The notes: generated by a model from the letters alone, not told the origin. A DNA stretch of 45,872 nucleotides from an uncultured Prochlorococcus sp. (GCA_913048245.1 CAJWWR010000006.1:1-45872); one strand, 5' to 3'. Shown: positions 21,525-32,199, numbered from the stretch's first letter. Program-made: numbers and translations.

Positions 21525-22430
21525 ATGTCAATTACATCTACCAATGATTCTGCAAGCAAATTAACTAATACTGATTGGGAATTAGATTTCTATTCAAGAC
21601 CAATTCTTGAAAAAAATGGAAAAAAAAGGTGGGACCTAATTATCTCATCAACTTCAAATTTCAATCACGAAGAAAATTTCTACTGGAACAAAACTTGTCC
21701 TCCAAATGAGGTCAATTCAATTTGGCTAACTAAATCACTAAGCGAAGCGATAGAAAATGCCTCAATAATGGGATATGGGAGACCAGAAAGAGTTAGATTC
21801 TGGAGGTCCTCCATGAAATCAATAATAAAAAAATCTTTGGAAAATCTGGGAATTGAACCTCTAATAAGTCGAAGAACTTACTCTCTTTTTGAAAGAATTG
21901 AATATTTTGAAAAAGAAGTATATCCAAATGAGGAAGGATATATAAGAGGGGTGCTAGCGCCGTCTTTCTCATCTCAAATTGCTAATGAACCTAAACCTCT
22001 TCCTGAAGCAGTAAGAGGGGATTCATTAGCAATCTCTGAATTGTCAATTAGAGAATTAAAAAAGGCAAATACATGGCCTATTGAATTTGGGGATATTTTT
22101 CCAATAAGAGAAAATATAAACGATGATTATTTTGTTCCGGGTTTGAGGCTTTTCAGTGAAAACAGAGCAATTGCTCTTGCTGCATGGTTTAGTAGCCTTG
22201 AACCAGTTAAATTAGAAATCAACAAAGGCAGACTCATACTGGAAGCACTTGAAAATGACAACTGGTTAGTTTCAGACTTTCCAAATAAAGATGCGGAAGC
22301 GTTAAAACAAAAATTTTCTGAATCTAGGAAGTTAGCCAATGGCTACCAATTTATTTCCATCCAAACCGACCCTTATATTGAAGAATTTGCGGGGTTCTGG
22401 TTACTCAAAGACATTGATCTTATAAATTAA
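21525..22430 (+). CDS. Tab2/Atab2-like RNA-binding protein
   Basis: 301 residues of the Tab2 family (DUF1092), with the characteristic start WELDFYSRPILEKNGKKRWD and VRFWRSSMKSIIKKSLENLG. In Chlamydomonas Tab2 and Arabidopsis Atab2, members bind the leader of psaB and promote translation and assembly of photosystem I. Placement directly after an S1-type RNA-binding protein (two-base gap) supports a translational role in photosystem assembly. The laccase-domain gene starts four bases later. Confidence 0.85.
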   Translation: MSITSTNDSASKLTNTDWELDFYSRPILEKNGKKRWDLIISSTSNFNHEENFYWNKTCPPNEVNSIWLTKSLSEAIENASIMGYGRPERVRFWRSSMKSIIKKSLENLGIEPLISRRTYSLFERIEYFEKEVYPNEEGYIRGVLAPSFSSQIANEPKPLPEAVRGDSLAISELSIRELKKANTWPIEFGDIFPIRENINDDYFVPGLRLFSENRAIALAAWFSSLEPVKLEINKGRLILEALENDNWLVSDFPNKDAEALKQKFSESRKLANGYQFISIQTDPYIEEFAGFWLLKDIDLIN

Positions 22431-22434
22431 ATTA

Positions 22435-23215
22435 ATGGATTATATTCAAATACCTTTTCAAAAACACTTTATTACCATAGAGGATTTAAAAATAAATTAC
22501 TACACATCACCTCTTTTAAATAAATTTAAATTTATCCATGCATATTTCACTAAAAATAGCCATGAATTTGATCTTGAATTATTATCAAATGGACTTCAAT
22601 TAAAAAAAAAACTATAAATTAAATCAGGTTCATAGTAATAAATTGGTCCTAGGATCAAGTCTCGATAAAAAACAAACAATTAATGGAGATGGAATAGTTA
22701 GTGATCTAAAAAACCAGAATTTATGGGTCTATACTGCAGATTGCCTTCCAATTTTATTTGCTGATAAACAAACCAGAAATGTAGCTGCAATACATTGCGG
22801 GAGATTAGGTTTAGAGAAACAAATAATTAAGAATACTATAAATTTATTTGAACAGAGAGGTTCATTAAGAACAGAATTACTAGTCTCGATAGGTCCTTCA
22901 ATCTCAAAATTAAATTATGCACTAGATATCAAAACTATAAATAAATTCAAGAAAAGCTCCGCAGATGACGAAAGAAAAGAAACATTAATAATTGAATCAA
23001 GCAAAAGAAATCATGATAATAACAACAACCTAATAGATAAAACCTTATTCCTCTTAGATATAAAAGGATATGCATTAAAACAACTTTGCAATGAGGGGAT
23101 CCCTAGTGAGAATATTGAAATCTCTGAAAAATGCACGTATGACTTACCAAATGAATTTCACTCATGGAGAAGGACAAAAACAAAAAAACGGCAATGGAGT
23201 TTCATTTGTTCATAA
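22435..23215 (+). pseudogene. Laccase-domain (YfiH/PgeF family) gene, frameshifted at a 10-A run
   Basis: Two adjacent frames make one protein of this family. Frame one (22435-22617, 60 residues) ends LQLKKKL-stop. Frame two resumes across 22607 onward as NYKLNQVHSNKLVLGSSLD, containing the family's NQVHS motif (His metal ligand), and continues to YTADCLPILFAD and IHCGRLGLEKQI (Cys and His ligands). Position 22602-22611 is a run of ten A; nine would restore a single ~259-codon frame. The second half has no ATG before the NQVHS motif. It is either a sequencing error, a genuine inactivating indel, or a site of transcriptional slippage. Members are zinc purine-nucleoside phosphorylases/adenosine deaminases, or correct peptidoglycan misincorporation. 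Confidence 0.85.
22602..22611 (+). repeat. Homopolymer A10, frameshift site
   Basis: Ten consecutive A between TT and CTATAAATT. Deleting one base joins the N-terminal 55 codons to the laccase-domain body. Runs of this length are prone both to replication indels and to RNA polymerase slippage. Confidence 0.9.
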
Positions 23216-23218
23216 AAT

Positions 23219-23569
23219 TTAATTGCGATTGCATGTGTTTTCGGCTAGATCATTAGCTAAAAGTATCTGCGTCATTTCATTTTTGTTATCTACTCTAAAG
23301 ATTTGTGCAGACAAAAAAGTGTCATCTGAAGCAAAAGGCTTTATCTTAATTTTTGTTCCTTTAGGAAAATCCTTTTTAAGCATTTCTAAAGCTGTTTTTT
23401 CTTGTAGACTTTTAACCTTAATGCAAGGTAAAGAAACTATTAGTTTTCTATTTTGATCTCCAATTATTATGTTTTGAGTAGTATTAATTTGTAAGATTTC
23501 TGCAGAGAAAACATTTAAAGGGAAGAAAAACAAAATAATCAAGACTAGAGAAAATAAAATCTTTTTCAA
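23219..23569 (-). CDS. Secreted small SNase-fold-like protein
   Basis: 116 residues. The first 22 residues (MKKILFSLVLIILFFFPLNVF, cut after SA) form a signal peptide. The mature part begins EILQINTTQNIIIGDQNRKL and continues VSLPCIKVKS, the start of a small barrel like staphylococcal nuclease (OB-type) domains, with KGTKIKIKPF later. Catalytic residues of true SNase are not obvious, so it may only bind. It lies after ilvB on the same strand with a 65-base gap. The function is unknown. Confidence 0.7.
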   Translation of the reverse strand: MKKILFSLVLIILFFFPLNVFSAEILQINTTQNIIIGDQNRKLIVSLPCIKVKSLQEKTALEMLKKDFPKGTKIKIKPFASDDTFLSAQIFRVDNKNEMTQILLANDLAENTCNRN

Positions 23570-23634
23570 GTCAAATTTTGGAAAATAATGATTTACTTAT
23601 ATCACATAGATATATGAGTATGTATGAATCTACT

Positions 23635-25401
23635 TCAAGAGATGTTTTTATTAATGTAACCAACCATTTGAGCATTACTCTTCCCAGGAGGAACCATTGG
23701 ATAACAATTTTCACCTCTTCTCACACGAACATTAATAAGAGCAGGTCCTTTAAATTTCAACGCTTTTTGGAAGTTATCATTGAATTCATTCCGATTCGAA
23801 ATTAAAAACCCTTTTATACCAAAAGCCTCTGAAAGTCTTATGAAATCTGGTTCTCCATTGCTCATATCAGACGCAGAATACCTCTCATTATAAAAACTCT
23901 CTTGCCATTGCCTTACCATTCCTTGCCAACGATTATTGACAATGACTATTTTGAGATTTAATCCATATTGTGAGACAGTCCCTAATTCTTGGATATTCAT
24001 AAGAATACTTGCATCCCCAGCTACACAAATTACCTCATCAGAGGGATTTGAGGCCTCAACGCCAATAGCAGCAGGAAGTCCAAAACCCATTGTTCCAAGT
24101 CCTGCGCTACTAACCCATTTTCTTGGTCCATTTCTTAAATATTGAGCTGCCCACATCTGGTGCTGTCCCACATCTGTAGTAATAAATGCATTAGGTGAAA
24201 ATTCTCTTATTTTTAAAAGAACTTCCTGGGGATATATTTCACCTTCTTCAGGAGGGATAAATAAAGGATGTACACTTTTCCAGAAATTAATTTTTTCTAT
24301 CCATTTCTTCGTATTGATTTGATTATTTTCTTCAGAAAATTTAGAATTTATCTTTTTCAATGCTGATAATACATCTGAAACGATTGCAACATTGGCTCGT
24401 CTATTTTTGTTGACCTCCGCAGGATCAATATCTATATGAATAACTTTTGCATTTGGGGCGAAAGTATCTAATTTCCCTGTAACTCGATCATCAAATCTTG
24501 CTCCAACTGCTATCAATAAATCACACTCGGTAACGGCAAAATTTGCATATGCCGTGCCATGCATACCTAGCATTCCTAAAGATAAGTTATTTCTTTCATC
24601 AAAAATACCTTTACCCATTAAAGTAGTGGTAACTGGTATTTGATAATTTTTAGATAATATTTTTAGCTGATCATGAGCATTAGATGCTACTGCTCCTCCG
24701 CCTACATAGAGCAATGGTTGCTTGGATTGATGAATCAAATCAATTGCCCTATCAATATCATTATCGTCTAATTCTTTATTAACTTTAAATCCTTTTGGTA
24801 CGATCTCACCAGGCAAAACACGCCTGTAATTAAAAAATTCTTGTCCAACGTCTTTGGGAATATCAATTAGTACAGGACCAGGTCGGCCAGATGAAGCAAT
24901 AAAAAAAGCCTCAGAAACAACTTTCGCAATATCAGCAGGATCTCTTATGACCCAAGAATGTTTAACTATTGGCAACGTGATACCGAAAATATCAGTTTCT
25001 TGAAATGCATCTGTTCCTATAGCTGGACGGGGTACCTGGCCAGTAACCACGACTAAAGGAACAGAATCCATTTGAGCAGTAGCTATTCCTGTAACTAAAT
25101 TGGTTGCTCCTGGACCAGAAGTGCCAAAACAAACGCCTACTTTACCTGATGCTCTAGCATAACCATCCGCAGCATGAGAGCCCCCTTGTTCATGCCTAAC
25201 CATATAGTGTTTTAACCAGCCATCTTTCTCAGCTTTATGTACAGCATCATATATTGGGAGAATTGCTCCTCCTGGATATCCAAAAATAACTTTTACTCCA
25301 TGTACTTTAAGAGAGTCCATAAGTGCTTCAGCACCTGTAATCCATTTTGGAGATTCAGGGCATGAATCTTCCGCATGTACAGTTGAAGAGGTTAAAGTCA
25401 C
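23635..25401 (-). CDS. ilvB: Acetolactate synthase large subunit
   Basis: 588 residues. Thiamine-diphosphate enzyme of valine, leucine and isoleucine synthesis. Seen: [15 protein letters not shown] (catalytic Glu region nearby in [18 protein letters not shown]), [15 protein letters not shown], the central FAD-binding domain and the C-terminal TPP motif [20 protein letters not shown] ending IVNN. The regulatory small subunit gene (ilvH) is not in this window. It is divergent from nothing and follows hemH on the same strand by 107 bases. Confidence 0.96.
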   Translation of the reverse strand: MTLTSSTVHAEDSCPESPKWITGAEALMDSLKVHGVKVIFGYPGGAILPIYDAVHKAEKDGWLKHYMVRHEQGGSHAADGYARASGKVGVCFGTSGPGATNLVTGIATAQMDSVPLVVVTGQVPRPAIGTDAFQETDIFGITLPIVKHSWVIRDPADIAKVVSEAFFIASSGRPGPVLIDIPKDVGQEFFNYRRVLPGEIVPKGFKVNKELDDNDIDRAIDLIHQSKQPLLYVGGGAVASNAHDQLKILSKNYQIPVTTTLMGKGIFDERNNLSLGMLGMHGTAYANFAVTECDLLIAVGARFDDRVTGKLDTFAPNAKVIHIDIDPAEVNKNRRANVAIVSDVLSALKKINSKFSEENNQINTKKWIEKINFWKSVHPLFIPPEEGEIYPQEVLLKIREFSPNAFITTDVGQHQMWAAQYLRNGPRKWVSSAGLGTMGFGLPAAIGVEASNPSDEVICVAGDASILMNIQELGTVSQYGLNLKIVIVNNRWQGMVRQWQESFYNERYSASDMSNGEPDFIRLSEAFGIKGFLISNRNEFNDNFQKALKFKGPALINVRVRRGENCYPMVPPGKSNAQMVGYINKNIS

Positions 25402-25508
25402 AAAAGTACCAAATACATAATATAAATAGTAGACTCAATTGTGAAATTTGGCCTTATATATAAACCTAATGTCAGAAATTTAATTGCTTTTAGTATGAAG
25501 AAATTTTT

Positions 25509-26684
25509 TTATAATATCCCCAATTTATGCAATGGACCTGCACCTAGAATTATTTCAATAAAAAGAATTAGAAAAACAATCATCGCCACTCTTCCATTCC
25601 ACACTTCAGAGCTATTATTCCATCCCCATTGCCACTTCTCCTGAGGGTATAATTTAATTTTTGATGGAAGCTTAGAGGCTTGATCTAAGTCAATGCTAGG
25701 TGATTCGAGAGTAGACATTACTAAATCACTTAATCCATCAATAAAAGTAGGGTTCATATTTAATGCTTTAACTCTTCTGAAATTCTCAACTCCTGCTTTC
25801 TCAGCAATTTCTTTATACTCAATATCAATTTCTTGTAATGTTTCTATATGTTCTCCAACGAAGCTTATTGGAACTACAACCAAATCATTAGTTTTTTTAT
25901 TCCCCAGTTCTTCTAATACATCTTCCGTATATGGTTTAAGCCATTCTTCAGGACCAACTCTACTCTGATAAGAAAGTGTATAGGGATTACAAAAACCTAA
26001 ATTCTTCTCAAGTTCATCAATAATCAATAGTGAACAATCTTCGATTTGAGACTTGTAAGGGTCACCGGCTTCCTCTACGTAACTTTTTGGAACACCATGT
26101 GCTGTAAAACAAACGTGTGCATCTTTTGGCGAGGCGCATAACAGTATTTGTTCAGAAATTAGCTCAACCATTGCTTTTATATACCCAGAGTGACTAAACC
26201 AACTACGAATACACCTCATAGGAATCTTCTTGAATTCAGTATCTTTATCTCGTAACTTCTTAAGCTCCCTAAAACTTGATCCACTAGTACTTATTGAGAA
26301 ATGAGGATATAAAGGCAAAACAACAACTTGATCAATTCCATCGGCTTTAATATCTGCAATTGCAGACTCAGTGAAAGGATGCCAATACCTCATCGCAATA
26401 TAAGTTGTAGCGTTTAGTCCATTGTGACGTAATTTGCTCTGTAATTCTCTTGCTTGCTGTTCTGTTATTCTTCTAATTGGAGAACCTCCGCCGATAGAAA
26501 GATATGCTTCCTGAGATTTTGTACTTCTTAATGTGCTAATAAGCCATGCCAAGGGCTTTTGGAAAGCAGGTATAGGCAATCTTATAATTTCAGGATCAGA
26601 AAAAAGGTTATATAGAAAAGGTCCTACATCTTTAATACGTTCAGGGCCTCCTAGGTTTAATAACAGGACACCAATTTTTTCCAT
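25509..26684 (-). CDS. hemH: Ferrochelatase with C-terminal chlorophyll-binding-like helix
   Basis: 391 residues. Inserts Fe(2+) into protoporphyrin IX, the last step of haem synthesis. Seen: [40 protein letters not shown] and [15 protein letters not shown] (catalytic His). The last ~40 residues carry a linker with WQWGWNN and a membrane helix with [19 protein letters not shown], the high-light-inducible/CAB motif (E-x-x-N-x-R) known from plant type II and cyanobacterial ferrochelatases. That tail anchors the enzyme in the thylakoid and may tie haem output to chlorophyll supply. Confidence 0.96.
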   Translation of the reverse strand: MEKIGVLLLNLGGPERIKDVGPFLYNLFSDPEIIRLPIPAFQKPLAWLISTLRSTKSQEAYLSIGGGSPIRRITEQQARELQSKLRHNGLNATTYIAMRYWHPFTESAIADIKADGIDQVVVLPLYPHFSISTSGSSFRELKKLRDKDTEFKKIPMRCIRSWFSHSGYIKAMVELISEQILLCASPKDAHVCFTAHGVPKSYVEEAGDPYKSQIEDCSLLIIDELEKNLGFCNPYTLSYQSRVGPEEWLKPYTEDVLEELGNKKTNDLVVVPISFVGEHIETLQEIDIEYKEIAEKAGVENFRRVKALNMNPTFIDGLSDLVMSTLESPSIDLDQASKLPSKIKLYPQEKWQWGWNNSSEVWNGRVAMIVFLILFIEIILGAGPLHKLGIL

Positions 26685-26749
26685 TTATGTTTTATGGAGA
26701 TTGAAAAAAGACATTTAAAACGTCATTATAAAAACAATTATATAAGTAA

Positions 26750-27919
26750 ATGAACATAATTCATGAAATTAATACCATAAATCAGAAGTTTGCAAATCAA
26801 GGTTGCAAACTAAAAATAGAAAAGCGTGGAGAAAAACTAAATATAAGAGGATCTTTGCCTTCCAAAGAGAATGAGAATATTAAAAAAGTACAACGGATAT
26901 CATTAGGTTTAACTGCAGATAAATTGGGCTTAGAAGAAGCTCAAAAGAAATTACAACTTATCAACTTGCAGATTGAATTAAATCAATTTAATTGGAAGAA
27001 TTGGATATCAACTAATAAATCAGAAGAGAAAAAAATCGATACAGACCTCATAACAAAATTAAATCAATTTGAGGAATTTTTTTTTAATGAACAAAAAAAT
27101 GACTTTCTTTCAAGTACCAGAAGAACGACTTGGAATAATTCATACAAGCCATACATTAAAAGATTAATTTCTATTCATAAAGATAGTCAGAACGATGATT
27201 TAAATGAAATCTTCATTAATACACTTAGAACATATTCAGAAGGAAGTAGAAGCAGAAAGCAATGTGGAACCTCATTGAGTGTATTTGCAAATTTTCTCGA
27301 TTATCCACTTCCTAAAGATTGGAAGTCCTTATCAAGAGGGTATGGATTAAAAAAAGCCAGTTTCAGAGAATTACCAAGCGATGATTTAATAGAAAAACTT
27401 TGGGCAAAGATCCCAAACCAATCTTGGAAATATGTCTTTGGCCTTATGGCAACTTATGGATTAAGGAATCATGAAGTATTTTTTTCCGATTTATCCTCTC
27501 TTAACACTAATAAAGATAAAATCATAAGGGTTTTGCCAACTACCAAAACTGGTGAACATCAAGTGTGGCCTTTCCATCCCAAATGGGTGGAATATTTTAA
27601 TCTTGGCAATTTAGGTAGTGATTCCACACTTCTGCCAAAGATAAACAAAGATCTTAAGTATACAACCTTGCAAAATGTGGGAAAAACAATAACGGATCAA
27701 TTCAAAAGATATAACTTAAACATAAAGCCATATGATCTAAGACATGCATGGGCCGTAAGAACAATTTTATATGATCTTCCAGACTCTGTCGCAGCAAGAA
27801 TGATGGGCCACTCTGTTAGCGTTCATACGCAAACTTATCATCATTGGATTACCAAAAGAGATCAACAAAAAGCTGTAAATAATGCTTTATTAAAATTTAA
27901 AAAGATGGATTCTCCATAG
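26750..27919 (+). CDS. Phage-type tyrosine recombinase (integrase)
   Basis: 389 residues. An arm-type DNA-binding region (about 19-72), a helical core-binding region (about 105-185) and a catalytic domain from about 205. Catalytic residues visible: Arg239 (YGLRNHE), Lys266 (PTTKTGEH), Arg331 in PYDLRHAWAVR (the His of the usual HxxR is Tyr328), His354 (MMGHS) and the Tyr363 nucleophile (TQTYHHW). The gene sits between hemH and cobO with short gaps (65 and 33 bases) and no phage genes, tRNA or attachment repeats were seen. It looks either domesticated or a lone remnant. It is not XerC/D by domain layout. Confidence 0.88.
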   Translation: MNIIHEINTINQKFANQGCKLKIEKRGEKLNIRGSLPSKENENIKKVQRISLGLTADKLGLEEAQKKLQLINLQIELNQFNWKNWISTNKSEEKKIDTDLITKLNQFEEFFFNEQKNDFLSSTRRTTWNNSYKPYIKRLISIHKDSQNDDLNEIFINTLRTYSEGSRSRKQCGTSLSVFANFLDYPLPKDWKSLSRGYGLKKASFRELPSDDLIEKLWAKIPNQSWKYVFGLMATYGLRNHEVFFSDLSSLNTNKDKIIRVLPTTKTGEHQVWPFHPKWVEYFNLGNLGSDSTLLPKINKDLKYTTLQNVGKTITDQFKRYNLNIKPYDLRHAWAVRTILYDLPDSVAARMMGHSVSVHTQTYHHWITKRDQQKAVNNALLKFKKMDSP

Positions 27920-27952
27920 GGTTATAGAATTAATCCTAATTTAAATTTAAAA

Positions 27953-28663
27953 ATGAAAAAAGAAAATATTGATAAGAATCCCTCCTCCTCCGTACCTAAT
28001 ATTAATAATCTTGATGAAAAAGCTAACAATATTGGTATTGGAGGTAAATACTCCCCCGAAAAAAACGAGCAATTATATAAAGAGCGAATGCAAGAGAGAA
28101 AAAATATCCAAAAAGAAAGGCTAAAAATAAGGAAGTCAAAGAAGGGTTTAATAGTAGTTTTCACAGGGAAAGGCAAAGGGAAAACTACAGCAGCATTAGG
28201 TATGGCCTTAAGAACGATTGGACATGGCTACAAAGTGGCAATAATTCAATTTATAAAAGGTGGTTGGAAAACTGGAGAGGAAAAGGCATTAAAGACTTTT
28301 TCTAAAGATATCGCTTGGCATTCATTAGGGGAAGGTTTCACATGGGAAACTCAAAATCGGATAAGAGATGAAGAATTAGTAAAGAATGCATGGGAAATAT
28401 CCAAAAAATATATTAATGACGAATCTTATAAACTAGTTATCTTAGATGAGATAAACATTGCGATCAAACTAGGATACCTGAATGCAAAAGAAATAGTAGA
28501 ATTTTTTGATGATTTAGGAAATAGAGACAATCATATCGTCTTAACAGGTAGAAGTGCTCCAGAATTAATTCAAAGTAAAGCCGATTTGGTCACAAATATG
28601 GATTTAGTAAAGCATCCCTTCAAAGATCAAGGGATAAAAGCTCAAAAGTGTATTGAATTTTAG
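27953..28663 (+). CDS. cobO: Cob(I)yrinic acid a,c-diamide adenosyltransferase
   Basis: 236 residues. Adenosylates the corrin cobalt in cobalamin synthesis (or pseudocobalamin in picocyanobacteria). A polar N-terminal extension of about 60 residues precedes the P-loop in FTGKGKGKTTAALGMALR. Further motifs are IQFIKGGWKTGEEKAL, ILDEINIAIKLGYL and LTGRSAPELI. It stands 33 bases after the integrase. Another corrin gene, cobK, is in this window at 44882-45697, so the pathway is scattered. Confidence 0.94.
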   Translation: MKKENIDKNPSSSVPNINNLDEKANNIGIGGKYSPEKNEQLYKERMQERKNIQKERLKIRKSKKGLIVVFTGKGKGKTTAALGMALRTIGHGYKVAIIQFIKGGWKTGEEKALKTFSKDIAWHSLGEGFTWETQNRIRDEELVKNAWEISKKYINDESYKLVILDEINIAIKLGYLNAKEIVEFFDDLGNRDNHIVLTGRSAPELIQSKADLVTNMDLVKHPFKDQGIKAQKCIEF

Positions 28664-28785
28664 TTTTAATATTATTGCAACCGATAAAGAAATTTCTACA
28701 GAATTGTTTAAAGTCAAAAGCAATATTAATTTAAATTAGGCAATCTGCATATTACTTGCTACTGTCTTAAAGGTACGGTTATAGA

Positions 28786-29490
28786 ATGACTTACAAAAGA
28801 ATCTTATTAAAACTTAGTGGCGAAGCTCTAATGGGTCAAAAACCTTACGGAATTGATCCAGCAATAGTCCAGTCGATAGCTGAAGATGTTTCAAAAGTTG
28901 TCTCAAATAAAGTTGAGTTGGCAATCGTAGTTGGAGGTGGAAATATCTTTAGAGGCCTAAAAGGTTCTGCTGATGGTATGGATAGAGCCACTGCGGATTA
29001 TGTTGGCATGTTAGCAACTGTTATGAACGCTATTTCACTGCAAGATGGACTTGAGAGGGCTGGTGTAGAGACGCGAGTACAAACAGCGATTGAAATGCAA
29101 GAGATTGCTGAGCCTTACATCAGACGAAGAGCTATTAGGCATTTAGAAAAAGGAAGAGTTGTTGTTTTTGGTGGTGGATGTGGAAACCCTTTCTTCACTA
29201 CTGACACCACAGCCGCCCTGAGAGCCGCAGAAATAAATGCCGAGGCAGTAATGAAAGCGACAAAAGTTGATGGGGTATATGACAAGGATCCCAACCAATA
29301 TGATGAGGCAAAAAAATATAATCGGCTTAGCTACCAACAGGTTCTAAGCGAAGAAATCGCAGTTATGGATAGTACAGCGATAGCTCTTTGCAAAGATAAC
29401 AATATTCCAATTTTAGTCTTCGATATTTTTAAAAAAGGAAACATTTCAAGGGCAGCGGCCGGGGAGTCAATAGGATCACTAATAAGCTAA
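28786..29490 (+). CDS. pyrH: Uridylate kinase
   Basis: 234 residues of the amino acid kinase fold. Phosphorylates UMP to UDP. Typical segments are [43 protein letters not shown] and [16 protein letters not shown]. It is followed by frr after a 17-base gap, the widespread bacterial pyrH-frr pair. Confidence 0.97.
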   Translation: MTYKRILLKLSGEALMGQKPYGIDPAIVQSIAEDVSKVVSNKVELAIVVGGGNIFRGLKGSADGMDRATADYVGMLATVMNAISLQDGLERAGVETRVQTAIEMQEIAEPYIRRRAIRHLEKGRVVVFGGGCGNPFFTTDTTAALRAAEINAEAVMKATKVDGVYDKDPNQYDEAKKYNRLSYQQVLSEEIAVMDSTAIALCKDNNIPILVFDIFKKGNISRAAAGESIGSLIS

Positions 29491-29507
29491 ACATTACTAA
29501 CGGAACT

Positions 29508-30056
29508 ATGAACGAACAAGACATTAAGTCTAATATGAACAAAAGTATTGAGGCTACTCAAAGAAACTTCAATACTATTCGTACTGGGAGGGCAAATGCA
29601 TCTCTATTAGATCGAATAAACGTTGATTATTATGGTACAGAAACACCAATAAAATCTCTTGCCACAATATCAACCATAGATTCGCAGACTATCTCAATAC
29701 AACCTTTTGATATTTCATGTTTACAAGCAATCGAAAAAGCAATTTCTATGAGCGATATAGGAATTACTCCTAATAATGATGGAAAAATTATCCGCATAAA
29801 CGTCCCTCCCTTAACAGAAGAACGACGAAAAGACTTTTGTAAACTAGCATCTAAATACGCAGAGGAGGGAAAAGTTGCGTTGAGAAATATAAGAAGAGAT
29901 GCTATAGATAAAGTAAAAAAGGATGAAAAAGAAGGCTTGATGTCGCTTGACGAATCAAGAGACAAGCAACAGATAATACAGAAAATTACTGATCAATTTA
30001 TAGCTAGAATTGAAAGTAAACTATCAGAAAAAGAGAAAGAAATCCTAAAAGTTTGA
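29508..30056 (+). CDS. frr: Ribosome recycling factor
   Basis: 182 residues. Splits post-termination ribosomes with EF-G. Typical segments are [20 protein letters not shown] (helix 1 and hinge) and [20 protein letters not shown], plus [17 protein letters not shown]. It ends in TGA, overlapping the TTG start of the next gene by four bases. Confidence 0.97.
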   Translation: MNEQDIKSNMNKSIEATQRNFNTIRTGRANASLLDRINVDYYGTETPIKSLATISTIDSQTISIQPFDISCLQAIEKAISMSDIGITPNNDGKIIRINVPPLTEERRKDFCKLASKYAEEGKVALRNIRRDAIDKVKKDEKEGLMSLDESRDKQQIIQKITDQFIARIESKLSEKEKEILKV

Positions 30057-31186
30057 AATTCTTTGACATAGTAATAATTGGTGGAGGATTGTCCGGATCA
30101 TCAACTGCTCTTAATTTATCAAAAAAAGGTTATTCAGTTTTAATCATAGAAAAGGAGGCAAAACGAGATTTTGTATGTTGTGCAGGCGGCATGGCAGCAT
30201 CAACTGCAAATTTAATTTCTACTGATATCAATTCAGTTATTGAATCTCAAGTTGAAAGTGTTCATTTTACCTGGAAATCAACTGATAAAGTAATTGCTGA
30301 CATTCCTGGCAAGTCGCCATTTTGGATAGTTAGAAGAGAAGAACTTGATAATTTACTACTACAAGAAGCCTCAAAATACGGTGCATCTATTATTAGGCCC
30401 TCGGAAGTTCAATCCGTAACAAAAATTGGTGAGAAATGGCACTGTAAATTGTCGAATGAAACTTTTATCAAAACAAAGTTTTTAGTTATTGCTGATGGCT
30501 CAGAATCTAAGTGGTGTTCATACTTAAACCTTGGTCCTAAAAAACCAAAATATGCAAGAACCTCAGCTATAAGATTAGAAGGATTAGGTAATATATCAAA
30601 AAATTCTGTTAGGTTTGATTTTGGATCTATCAAATATGGATTTGCGTGGGCTTTTCCGTTAAAAAACTCATTAAATATTGGACTTGGGACTTTTATTGGT
30701 AATAATGAATTTTATAACTACGAACTTATAGAAGAAATTTTAAAAGGTTTTGGATTTAGAAACATAAATATTAAGGCAAAACAAAAAAAACTCAGAATCT
30801 GGAATGGTATCCATAATCTAAACGCTGATGGTGTTCTGGTTGTTGGAGATGCTGCTTCTCTTTGTGATCCTTTTTTAGCGGAGGGGATCAGACCAGCTTT
30901 GATAAGTAGTTTCTACGCATCAAACATTATAGATGAATGTCTCATATCTAATACATATAACCTAGATGAGTATTCAAGAGTAATGAAGATAAATTGGGGT
31001 TTATCTATGGCATGGGGGAAAAGGATTGCAGAAGTTTTTTACAGATTTCCTAAAACAGGATATAACATAGGAATAAAAAGAAAAACAGCTCCAAAAAGGA
31101 TTGCCCAAATCTTATCCGGTGAAATGAATTACTCAGATATTGCAAATAGAGTTATAAAAAGACTTATTTTTAGAAATCATAAATAA
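30053..31186 (+). CDS. Geranylgeranyl-reductase-family FAD oxidoreductase
   Basis: 377 residues. The N-terminal dinucleotide motif [19 protein letters not shown] followed by an acidic end of strand (LIIEKE), the mid-chain FAIRLEG-like region SAIRLEGLG, and the C-terminal [19 protein letters not shown] (FAD ribityl site) define the family. It is shorter than ChlP, so it probably reduces some other isoprenoid or quinone substrate. The start is TTG at 30053, overlapping the frr stop (TTGA), and no ATG precedes the FAD motif, so coupled translation is likely. Confidence 0.88.
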   Translation: MKFFDIVIIGGGLSGSSTALNLSKKGYSVLIIEKEAKRDFVCCAGGMAASTANLISTDINSVIESQVESVHFTWKSTDKVIADIPGKSPFWIVRREELDNLLLQEASKYGASIIRPSEVQSVTKIGEKWHCKLSNETFIKTKFLVIADGSESKWCSYLNLGPKKPKYARTSAIRLEGLGNISKNSVRFDFGSIKYGFAWAFPLKNSLNIGLGTFIGNNEFYNYELIEEILKGFGFRNINIKAKQKKLRIWNGIHNLNADGVLVVGDAASLCDPFLAEGIRPALISSFYASNIIDECLISNTYNLDEYSRVMKINWGLSMAWGKRIAEVFYRFPKTGYNIGIKRKTAPKRIAQILSGEMNYSDIANRVIKRLIFRNHK

Positions 31187-31200
31187 GATATATTCCGACT

Positions 31201-32199
31201 TCATAAGGCAATCAAATTCTCGCTATTAATTTCAGACAATCTATTCAATAGTAATAACTCTAATTCTTCTATTGCTTTACTAAATCCAGTTATCCCCTCA
31301 CTTAGTTTTTCACTAGCCATATTATCCTCCAACATATTTACTCTAAAATCTCTCTCATCAAATTTGTAGTCTGGAGAATTACTAATTAAATTATCCTGAT
31401 CCAATTTTCTTGGTAATTCAGCGTATTCACTGTCAAGCTCTTCAAGAAATTTGGGGGCAATAGTCAGTAAATCACATCCAGCCAATTCCTTTATCTCATT
31501 GATGTTTCTGAAACTTGCTCCCATTACTTCAGTTGTATATCCTTTTTCTTTAAAATAATTGAAAATCTTTGTTACTGAGATTACACCTGGATCTTCATGA
31601 GGAATAAAATGCTGTTTACCAGTTTTTGATTTATGCCAATCTAAAATACGACCCACAAAAGGAGAGATTAAAGTTACACTTGCATCTGCACATGCAACAG
31701 CCTGACAGAAATTAAATAACAGAGTTAAATTACACCTAATCCCCTCTTTTTCTAGAATCTCAGCCGCTTTGATTCCTTCCCAAGTCGAAGCTATTTTTAT
31801 CAGTATTCTCTGCTTGTTAATTCCGTAGTTCTCATAGAGATTTATTAATTTCTTAGCTTTATTTACTGTTGCTTCAATATCAAAACTTAATCTTGCATCA
31901 ACCTCTGTTGAGACTCTTCCTGAGATAATACCAAGAATTTCTCTTCCAAAAAGAACTGAAACTTGGTCAATAGCCTCTCTAACTATTAGGTCTTTTGAAG
32001 ACCCTATAGGTATTATTTTAATTGCATTTTCTAACGCCTGATCTATGAATTGAATATAAGCTGGATTTTTTGCTGCAGCTAATATAAGAGAGGGATTGGT
32101 AGTAGCATCTCTTGGTAGGAATTTCTTTATAGCATCTAAATCGCCAGTGTCAGCAACAACAACAGTCATTGAGGACAATTGTTCTAAAATAGATTTCAT
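31201..32199 (-). CDS. tal: Transaldolase
   Basis: 332 residues. Transfers dihydroxyacetone between sugar phosphates in the pentose phosphate pathway. Seen: [30 protein letters not shown], the Schiff-base Lys in [18 protein letters not shown], and [18 protein letters not shown] polar C-terminal tail follows. It converges with the flavoprotein gene, 14 bases apart. Confidence 0.96.
   Translation of the reverse strand: MKSILEQLSSMTVVVADTGDLDAIKKFLPRDATTNPSLILAAAKNPAYIQFIDQALENAIKIIPIGSSKDLIVREAIDQVSVLFGREILGIISGRVSTEVDARLSFDIEATVNKAKKLINLYENYGINKQRILIKIASTWEGIKAAEILEKEGIRCNLTLLFNFCQAVACADASVTLISPFVGRILDWHKSKTGKQHFIPHEDPGVISVTKIFNYFKEKGYTTEVMGASFRNINEIKELAGCDLLTIAPKFLEELDSEYAELPRKLDQDNLISNSPDYKFDERDFRVNMLEDNMASEKLSEGITGFSKAIEELELLLLNRLSEINSENLIAL

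Noticed and set aside
21845-21875. GGGAATTGAACC-like string resembling the end of a minus-strand tRNA
   Set aside because: It lies inside the Tab2-like coding frame, and no acceptor stem or cloverleaf could be paired around it.
25441-25644. 67-residue plus-strand frame over the end of hemH
   Set aside because: Most of it is antisense to the ferrochelatase tail; composition is that of a reverse-read membrane helix.
26685-28000. Prophage or genomic island around the integrase
   Set aside because: Both sides are core metabolic genes at short distance; no phage structural genes, tRNA or direct repeats were found.
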